Made by a program: the position numbers and the translations under genes. Below, one piece after another: positions 6,609 through 11,046 of a stretch of DNA of 11,046 nt (the first letter of the stretch is position 1; each line of letters begins with the position of its first letter). The notes beneath the pieces were generated by a model, which saw nothing but the letters and a program-made list of their open reading frames with translations, was not told the DNA's origin and made no database searches. Origin of the DNA: Candidatus Heimdallarchaeota archaeon (GTDB lineage: Archaea; Asgardarchaeota; Heimdallarchaeia; Heimdallarchaeales; Kariarchaeaceae). Where the stretch lies: NCBI GenBank assembly GCA_029882335.1, contig JAOUKW010000107.1, forward strand, positions 1 to 11,046, read 5' to 3'.

Positions 6609-6630
6609 TCTCTTAAGAGAAGTAGATCCA
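6601..6630 (+). terminator. Inverted repeat across the GTPase stop codon
   Basis: A perfect 12-base palindrome, TCTCTTAAGAGA (6609-6620), begins right after the stop codon. It is enclosed by an outer pair, TGGAT (6601-6605) and ATCCA (6626-6630). The transcript could fold into a hairpin ending the GTPase unit. No strong T-run follows directly, so the role as terminator is uncertain. Confidence 0.35.
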
Positions 6631-6797
6631 TTGTAATATAGATGTTAGACTGTTCAAAGTACAAGTTTTAATTTAAAGTATAAGAATCTGCCAAATTGGT
6701 TAGTAAATAAATGACTTTTAGTTATTAAAGAAACAATATTGATAATTATCTCTGGTTCTGGAATGTTTCTATGTAAACAGGTCTGAGATGTTATAAA

Positions 6798-6810
6798 TCT
6801 TATAAATAAA
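6798..6810 (+). promoter_or_regulatory. TATA-like promoter element in front of the decayed locus
   Basis: TCTTATAAATAAA matches the archaeal TATA box well and ends 44 bases before the ATG at 6855. It suggests the broken reading frame downstream was once, or still is, transcribed. Confidence 0.45.
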
Positions 6811-6854
6811 CCAAATAGTTATTAGTTTCTGCGTAACTAGGTAATTAAGTTACT

Positions 6855-7221
6855 ATGTCTGCTAAATTTAATAGACAATAGAAGATTGAAGAATTATTGG
6901 CAAAGATTTATCTTGATACTAAAACAAAAATTAGTAAGAAGGAATTACTTTAATTCATTTTTGATCTTCATTATGAAAATTTTGAACTTTTATTAGAAAA
7001 TATAAGATCTTTATTCAATAAAGATTATCTTTAAAAGAGAAATGAGTTTATTGATAAGTATTCAGGAAATATGACATCAAAAGACGATGTAATAGATCCC
7101 AAATCTATATGGATTAGACATGTAATTAAGTTTCTTGGGTATCTCAAATTTTAATGGAAATTCTACTAAATATCTATCAGATGCTTTGATCTATTATCTA
7201 ATTATGAGTTTAAATGAATAA
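6855..7221 (+). pseudogene. Decayed small gene with three in-frame stops and a frame change
   Basis: From the ATG at 6855 the frame reads like protein but is broken by TAG (6879-6881), TAA (6951-6953) and TAA (7032-7034). The segments between are coding-like: KIEELLAKIYLDTKTKISK, FIFDLHYENFELLLENIRS, KRNEFIDKYSGNMTSKDD and then DPKSIWIRHVIKFLG. Between 7126 and 7151 the coding-like frame moves by one base and continues as NFNGNSTKYLSDALIYYLI, ending at TAA 7219-7221. Each broken codon is one C-to-T change from CAA or CAG. TAA works as a stop in the neighbouring genes, so recoding is unlikely. The family is not recognised with certainty. The helical first part resembles, from memory only, small antitoxin-like proteins of Asgard archaea. 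The second part could be the start of a separate overlapping gene from TTG at 7135, rather than a frameshift. Confidence 0.5.
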
Positions 7222-7535
7222 AGATTTTTTTCTAAAATGTCTTGTCAATCGATTATAAATACTTTTTAGGTGTATATTTGTAAACTTACCTACTTATGTT
7301 TAATGTAAAGAAATCACATTGTATATTCATAAATTCAAAAAGATAAAGTAGTATTTACTTGAACAAGCTCAAAGAAGATATTTTTTGTATATTGTATCCA
7401 ATTTCCTTACAGAATAAAATTGATTGATTAGTTAACAATTACTTTTATGGTCAATATTTACCATTATACGGAATTTATTTACATAAATTTAAAAATTTAA
7501 TATTGAAAAATACATCAAGGAGAGATTGAGCGATT
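7222..7535 (+). other. Gene-free stretch, possibly the decayed remainder of the same locus
   Basis: No open frame survives here. One frame (7233-7526) has only three stops (two TAA, one TGA) in about 98 codons, and its pieces look coding-like, for example MFNVKKSHCIFINSK and YLNKLKEDIFCILYPISLQ. It is the same frame as the first part of the decayed gene. Other frames also give plausible pieces, so the assignment is weak. The end holds the TATA-like ATTTAAAAATTTAA (7496 onward roughly) and AAGGAG (7517-7522) belonging to the TPR gene. Confidence 0.25.
7490..7503 (+). promoter_or_regulatory. AT-rich promoter-like element of the TPR gene
   Basis: The stretch around 7490-7503 contains TTTAAAAATTTAATA-like sequence, partly palindromic, about 35-45 bases before the TTG start at 7536. 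It is the only TATA-like element close to the gene, but the whole region is very AT-rich. Confidence 0.3.
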
Positions 7536-8759
7536 TTGGAGGATGATATAAGTAATTACAAAGCAAAATCTCAAAAAAATCCGATGGATCCAATCATTTA
7601 CGTTAATTGGGGAGAAGAATTGAATATACAAGGGAAATATGAACATGCTCTCAAAAAATATCAAAAAGCGATAGAATTAGATCCTGAGTTTACGAATGCA
7701 TATTATAACTGTGGGATTGTATTACAAAAATTAGGGAGATATGAAGAAGCTATTGAAAAATATGAGAAATCAATTGAATTAGATCCAAAGCATACAAATG
7801 CATATTTCAACTGGGCATACATATTAGATGATTTAGGAAGATATGAAGATGCTTTAGAAAAATATCAAAAAGCTATAGAATTAGATCCTGAATATTTAGA
7901 TGCATATTATAATTGGGGAGGTACCTTTTTTAATTTAGGGAGATATGAAGAGGCTATTGAAAAATACGAAAGTGTAATAGAATTAGATCCTAATTATTTA
8001 GATGCATATTACAATTGTGCATACTTATTAGACGAGATAGGGAGATATGAAGAGGCTATTGAAAAATATCAAAAAGTAATTGAAATTGATCCTAAATATA
8101 CTAATGCATATTACAATTGGGCATGCATATTAGACGAGATAGGAAAATATGAAGAAGCTATTGAAAAATATCAAAAAGTAATTGAAATTGATCCTGAAAA
8201 TTTAGAAGCGTACAATAATTGGGGTAATGCCTTATTTAATTTGGAGAGATTTGAAGAGGCTTTAGAAATTTTTCAAAAAATAATAGAATTAGATCCTGAA
8301 TATGTTGATGCATATAATAATTGGGGTAATATGTTGAATGAACTAGGAAGATTAGACGAAGCTATTGAAAAATATCAAAAACTAATAGAATTAGATCCTG
8401 AATATTTAAAAGCATATTACAACTGGGGAAATATATTAAATAAACAAGGGAGATATGAAGAGGCTATTGATAAATACAAAAGAGTATTAGAAATAGATGA
8501 AGGATATGTTAAAGTATTTATTAACTATGGTATTGTATTGAAGAAATTAGGAAGATATGATGAGGCAATTAAAAGATATCAAAAGGCAATAGAAATAGAT
8601 CCAAAATATACAAAAGCATATTACAATTGGGGATGCTTATTAGATGAGCTAGGGAGATATGACGATGCTAAATTCATATTTGAAAAACTACTTGAAATAT
8701 ATCCAGATCATGTAGAAGTTAGAAATTTACTAGAGAAGATTAAAAACAAGTGGGAATAA
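7536..8759 (+). CDS. TPR-repeat protein with eleven tandem repeats
   Basis: After about 19 residues the 407-residue protein consists of eleven 34-residue tetratricopeptide repeats (about 20-393) and a 14-residue basic/acidic tail. The repeat reads approximately AYYNWGxxLxxLGRYEEAIEKYQKAIELDPEY, with the canonical TPR positions W/L/G/Y at helix A, A at helix B and P at the turn. No enzyme domain, signal peptide or membrane segment is present, so it is probably a cytoplasmic scaffold that binds a partner peptide; the partner cannot be inferred. Repeat 9 has EIDEGY and repeat 11 EIYPDH in place of the usual ELDP. The start is TTG at 7536; a stop at 7527-7529 in the same frame limits extension. 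AAGGAG lies 13 bases upstream, rather far for a ribosome binding site. The ATG at 7543 is out of frame. Confidence 0.95.
   Translation: MEDDISNYKAKSQKNPMDPIIYVNWGEELNIQGKYEHALKKYQKAIELDPEFTNAYYNCGIVLQKLGRYEEAIEKYEKSIELDPKHTNAYFNWAYILDDLGRYEDALEKYQKAIELDPEYLDAYYNWGGTFFNLGRYEEAIEKYESVIELDPNYLDAYYNCAYLLDEIGRYEEAIEKYQKVIEIDPKYTNAYYNWACILDEIGKYEEAIEKYQKVIEIDPENLEAYNNWGNALFNLERFEEALEIFQKIIELDPEYVDAYNNWGNMLNELGRLDEAIEKYQKLIELDPEYLKAYYNWGNILNKQGRYEEAIDKYKRVLEIDEGYVKVFINYGIVLKKLGRYDEAIKRYQKAIEIDPKYTKAYYNWGCLLDELGRYDDAKFIFEKLLEIYPDHVEVRNLLEKIKNKWE
7593..8714 (+). repeat. Array of eleven 102-base TPR-coding repeats
   Basis: The DNA repeats with a period of 102 bases. Two neighbouring units are nearly identical: 8028-8093 and 8130-8195 differ at 3 of 66 positions, which points to recent duplication or conversion between units. 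Other units are more diverged at the DNA level while keeping the protein consensus. Confidence 0.9.
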
Positions 8760-8898
8760 TTATTGAAAAGTTTAATTAGACAATGTATGAAGATTATTTT
8801 AAATATTCAAATTAAAAATATGTTATGTAAGCACCTTGGTATTAACTATTAATATCAATTAAATTACAAATGGTATAATCCTTTGACATAATTTCTTT

Positions 8899-8988
8899 TC
8901 AAAGATCAATCGTCATATAATAGTAATAATCCAAATCTTTTTCCATTTCTTCAATGTGGTTAAAATTAATTTGATTATTATTTAACAT
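8899..8988 (-). CDS. Possible 29-residue small ORF
   Basis: An ATG at 8988 preceded by TTTAGGT opens a 29-residue frame rich in Asn, Glu and Tyr (MLNNNQINFNHIEEMEKDL and a Tyr-rich end), stopping at TGA 8899-8901. The composition is more protein-like than the surrounding AT-rich DNA, and the frame stays open back to a TAG at about 9027-9029. It lies behind the cyclodeaminase gene on the same strand. It may be a remnant or chance; no family is recognised. Confidence 0.15.
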   Translation of the reverse strand: MLNNNQINFNHIEEMEKDLDYYYYMTIDL

Positions 8989-9045
8989 ACCTAAAGGTAT
9001 TATCGAGTTATTAAATATAGTATACTAGAAATTTCCCATAAGGTG

Positions 9046-10014
9046 TTAATTCGCATATAAATCTTTTAAGATGATGTAAACTGCTTTTGTAATTTGAATA
9101 TCTTGTACAGCCACACCAGTTAGATCTGCAACAGTGATATCATCTAATTTTCGCTTCCACTCTGTATCAGTAATCAGATTACCCAATTCAATTATATTTT
9201 CAACCTTATCATCATTAATCACCCCTGACTTAATTGCCTGATATACTTCTCCTCTGCTTTTACATTGACTCAAACTATCCACAACAACGAAATCTGCGAT
9301 AGATAAGATATTTTCATCTAGTTCTTGTTTCTCAACGGTATCCGAGCCAAGGGCTGTAATATGAGTACCGTTTCTTATTGACCCTGATTTTATCAAAGGA
9401 CTCTTTGCGGACGTGCAAGTTATTATCAAGTTACATTGTTGGGTAAGTAAATCCATATCTTGAGTTATAGTAATATGGTAGCCATATTCTTCCATTTCTT
9501 TCTTGTATTGTACCAAATTCTCGAGATTTCTTCCCCAGACGATAACTTCATTACAATCCACAATACCTCTCAGGTAAAGTAATTGTAATCTAGCCTGAAT
9601 TCCAGTTCCCACAATACCGATTTTTGAAATTATTTTAGGGGCAAGATATTTGGCTACAACAGCACCTGCTGCTGCAGTACGAATATTTGTCAAGTAACCT
9701 TTATCTAATAGAATGGAAATTAATTCACCTGTTTTTTGAGAAAATAACAACATTAAACCATTCATTGGAGATAAGTTCATGATATAATTATTGGGAAACC
9801 CAGAAGCAATTTTAATAACATAATAATCATCATTTTTGATATAACCATATTTTATATGTGCTTCGCCAGGTGGGTTCTCAAATAATAACTCTCCAACAGG
9901 TGGTACTACAGTTTTACCCTGTGAATATTCAATAAATCCCTGTTCAATTGCCTCAATTGGATCTAATTGTTGTAATGCTTGTTTGATTTGGTTTAAATGA
10001 TATATTTCTGTCAC
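9046..10014 (-). CDS. Ornithine cyclodeaminase / mu-crystallin family oxidoreductase
   Basis: The 322-residue protein covers the full family length. Seen: the substrate-binding lysine K68 in VIKIASGFPNN (66-76), TNIRTAAAGAV (109-119) with R112, the NAD(P)-binding Rossmann loop GIVGTGIQARLQ (133-144), ITALGSD (219-225) with D225 at the catalytic-acid position, EKQELDENIL, DFVVVDS and the closing VADLTGVAVQDI (295-306). Known members include ornithine cyclodeaminase (ornithine to proline plus ammonia), archaeal alanine dehydrogenase, ketimine reductase and opine-like synthases; the sequence does not separate these. It is cytoplasmic. The start is GTG at 10014, with GAGGT seven bases upstream on the minus strand, and a TATA-like element lies about 65-75 bases upstream. 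The promoter is flanked by a 13-base direct repeat, which hints at regulation. It converges with the TPR gene and lies downstream of the anchored propeller-like gene. Confidence 0.93.
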   Translation of the reverse strand: MTEIYHLNQIKQALQQLDPIEAIEQGFIEYSQGKTVVPPVGELLFENPPGEAHIKYGYIKNDDYYVIKIASGFPNNYIMNLSPMNGLMLLFSQKTGELISILLDKGYLTNIRTAAAGAVVAKYLAPKIISKIGIVGTGIQARLQLLYLRGIVDCNEVIVWGRNLENLVQYKKEMEEYGYHITITQDMDLLTQQCNLIITCTSAKSPLIKSGSIRNGTHITALGSDTVEKQELDENILSIADFVVVDSLSQCKSRGEVYQAIKSGVINDDKVENIIELGNLITDTEWKRKLDDITVADLTGVAVQDIQITKAVYIILKDLYAN

Positions 10015-10048
10015 AAAATTACCTCTACTAATTCAATCTTAACTAATA

Positions 10049-10125
10049 ATGATATTGAATTTTTTGTTTATCAAACTTATTTATAAGAGATTTTTCTATT
10101 TTTAATTGTGCTATGATATTGAATT
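10049..10125. repeat. 13-base direct repeat flanking the cyclodeaminase promoter
   Basis: ATGATATTGAATT occurs exactly at 10049-10061 and again at 10113-10125, one copy on each side of the TATA-like element. A shorter, inverted related piece, AATTCAATC, lies at about 10030-10038. The layout fits a regulator binding on both sides of the promoter, though AT-rich chance repeats are possible. Confidence 0.4.
10076..10089 (-). promoter_or_regulatory. TATA-like promoter element of the cyclodeaminase gene
   Basis: The minus strand reads CTCTTATAAATAAG, a strong archaeal TATA-box match. A start site about 25 bases downstream would give a leader of roughly 40 bases carrying the GAGGT ribosome binding site ahead of the GTG at 10014. 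Confidence 0.5.
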
Positions 10126-10224
10126 CATAAGAAATTTTGGTCTTTCTAAAATATCTATTATAGTTATAAATAGTAATTATATTCATTTCACGGAATGTTA
10201 AAATTCATGTCAGTAAAATTTTAA

Positions 10225-11046
10225 CTAAAGACGTTTTAAAGATTGTTTTTTATAATATAATCTTCCAAAAACCACCAAAATAGCTATGGTAGTAATAATG
10301 ATGATAGTCAAATAGTTTTTTTTAGGTAATTCCAAAGTTAAAATACAAATTAATTCTTTTGTAATGATATCATAAACATGAATTTCATTGTTAGTAGAAA
10401 AAGCAATATAATTGCTATTAGGACTTATTTGGGCTTTTGAGTTTTCAATTACAAATTCATGGATTAACTTACCAGTATTTGAATCATATAATAAATGAGT
10501 ATTTCCTTCAGTATGTAAGATATAATTTGTGTTTTCACTCCAAATAACATTAGAAAGAGAGTTAGCCTCTAATTCAATTTCGTTTCCCAATGTATCAAAG
10601 ATATAGTATGTACCATTTTTTATTCCTAATAATTTTAATGTTTCCCCATACCATTTACCATTAATCACATCAAAATCATGATCCATGATTTCATAATTAT
10701 TTATATCATCAAAATTATAAAACTTTAAAGTTCTTGGACTATCGATTGAGACAGCCTTACTATCATCATCCTTCCAAATTAAAGATTTAGCTTCATCAAA
10801 ATTTAATTCAGTTATATTTAATGTCTTTGCAGTTTCCTCATAAGCATTAATCATTTCTATTGTTGAGTTTAATATATATCTCCTTCCAGTGGTTTCATGA
10901 AAGGTCATAGTATTTAATTTATAGATAACAAATTTACCTAAATTCGATAAGGTTAACAATTCTATATCATAAAATAAATCTTGTAGAAAGTTTGTTGAAA
11001 TCGCATGTCTACTTCTCTCATTAGTTTGATCTATATAATATAATTC
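10225..11046 (-). CDS. C-terminally membrane-anchored protein with beta-propeller-like segments, cut by window edge
   Basis: The frame is open to the right edge, so the start lies outside and 273 residues are seen; TTG codons inside (for example at 10959) are not needed as starts. No exact family is recognised. The body is beta-rich with WD/YVTN-like propeller features: ISPNSNYIAFSTNNEIHVYD is a typical blade, as is the neighbouring NTHLLYDSNTGKLIHEF. Near the C-terminus a single hydrophobic segment (about 245-266 of the visible part, IIIITTIAILVVFG) is followed by YYKKQSLKRL, whose positive charge should keep the end in the cytoplasm, placing the body outside the cell. The missing N-terminus probably holds more blades and a signal peptide. 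It lies 210 bases upstream of the cyclodeaminase gene on the same strand, which has its own TATA-like element. A sensor, adhesion or surface-binding role is possible but cannot be decided. Confidence 0.75.
   Translation of the reverse strand, partial: ELYYIDQTNERSRHAISTNFLQDLFYDIELLTLSNLGKFVIYKLNTMTFHETTGRRYILNSTIEMINAYEETAKTLNITELNFDEAKSLIWKDDDSKAVSIDSPRTLKFYNFDDINNYEIMDHDFDVINGKWYGETLKLLGIKNGTYYIFDTLGNEIELEANSLSNVIWSENTNYILHTEGNTHLLYDSNTGKLIHEFVIENSKAQISPNSNYIAFSTNNEIHVYDIITKELICILTLELPKKNYLTIIIITTIAILVVFGRLYYKKQSLKRL

Noticed and set aside
6855..7221. Use of TAA/TAG as glutamine codons
   Set aside because: Intact neighbouring genes end at TAA at the expected family lengths, so a changed genetic code does not fit; decay by C-to-T changes also gives stops at former glutamine codons, and a frame change is present as well.
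7155..7221. Histone-fold reading of the segment KYLSDALIYYLIMSLNE
   Set aside because: The likeness to a histone central helix is short, the third helix is missing and the segment lies after a frame change; any amphipathic helix would fit as well.
7233..7526. Homing-endonuclease-like remnant (YFLGVYL segment)
   Set aside because: The segment lacks the acidic residue of the LAGLIDADG motif and is broken by stops; the match is only to general hydrophobic pattern.
7593..8714. CRISPR or minisatellite array
   Set aside because: The 102-base periodicity is fully explained by 34-residue TPR units in one open frame, without spacers.

Overview
The window is AT-rich and looks like a chromosomal segment of an Asgard archaeon, probably from the Heimdallarchaeia side; this placement is inferred from gene content, not from a search. 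The main clues are an archaeal/eukaryotic-type ribosomal protein eS1 (S3Ae) next to a Rab/Ras-like small GTPase that carries all five G motifs. Supporting clues are a long TPR protein, archaeal-style TATA boxes upstream of many genes, frequent TTG/GTG starts, and TAA as the stop of the main genes.

Left part (1-2550, minus strand): a 10-segment membrane protein, a 4-segment membrane protein 12 bases behind it, and then the N-terminal part of a crotonase-fold enoyl-CoA hydratase/isomerase that runs off the left edge. Upstream of these is a small MazG-like nucleotide pyrophosphohydrolase with an atypical metal-binding motif. Its start faces, across a short shared promoter region, a plus-strand LolD/MacB-type ABC ATPase (2653-3450) that has no permease next to it. 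Two small plus-strand membrane proteins follow (3684-4088, 4163-4402).

Middle (4403-6608): ribosomal protein eS1 and, upstream of it, an XTP/dITP diphosphatase (RdgB/HAM1), both on the minus strand. The diphosphatase diverges from the small GTPase on the plus strand. The 79-aa membrane protein and eS1 converge with directly abutting stop codons.

Right part (6609-11046): 927 bases without an intact gene hold a promoter-like TATA box and a decayed reading frame (about 6855-7221, possibly further) broken by three in-frame stops and an apparent frame change. After this come an 11-repeat TPR protein on the plus strand, an ornithine cyclodeaminase/mu-crystallin family enzyme on the minus strand, and a minus-strand, C-terminally membrane-anchored protein with beta-propeller-like segments that continues past the right edge.

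The genes do not form one pathway. MazG-like and RdgB-like enzymes are both nucleotide-pool sanitation families, but they lie in separate transcription units. No rRNA, tRNA, CRISPR array, insertion sequence or replication origin was recognised. The least explained parts are the decayed locus downstream of the GTPase, the altered MazG motif, and a 13-base direct repeat flanking the cyclodeaminase promoter.
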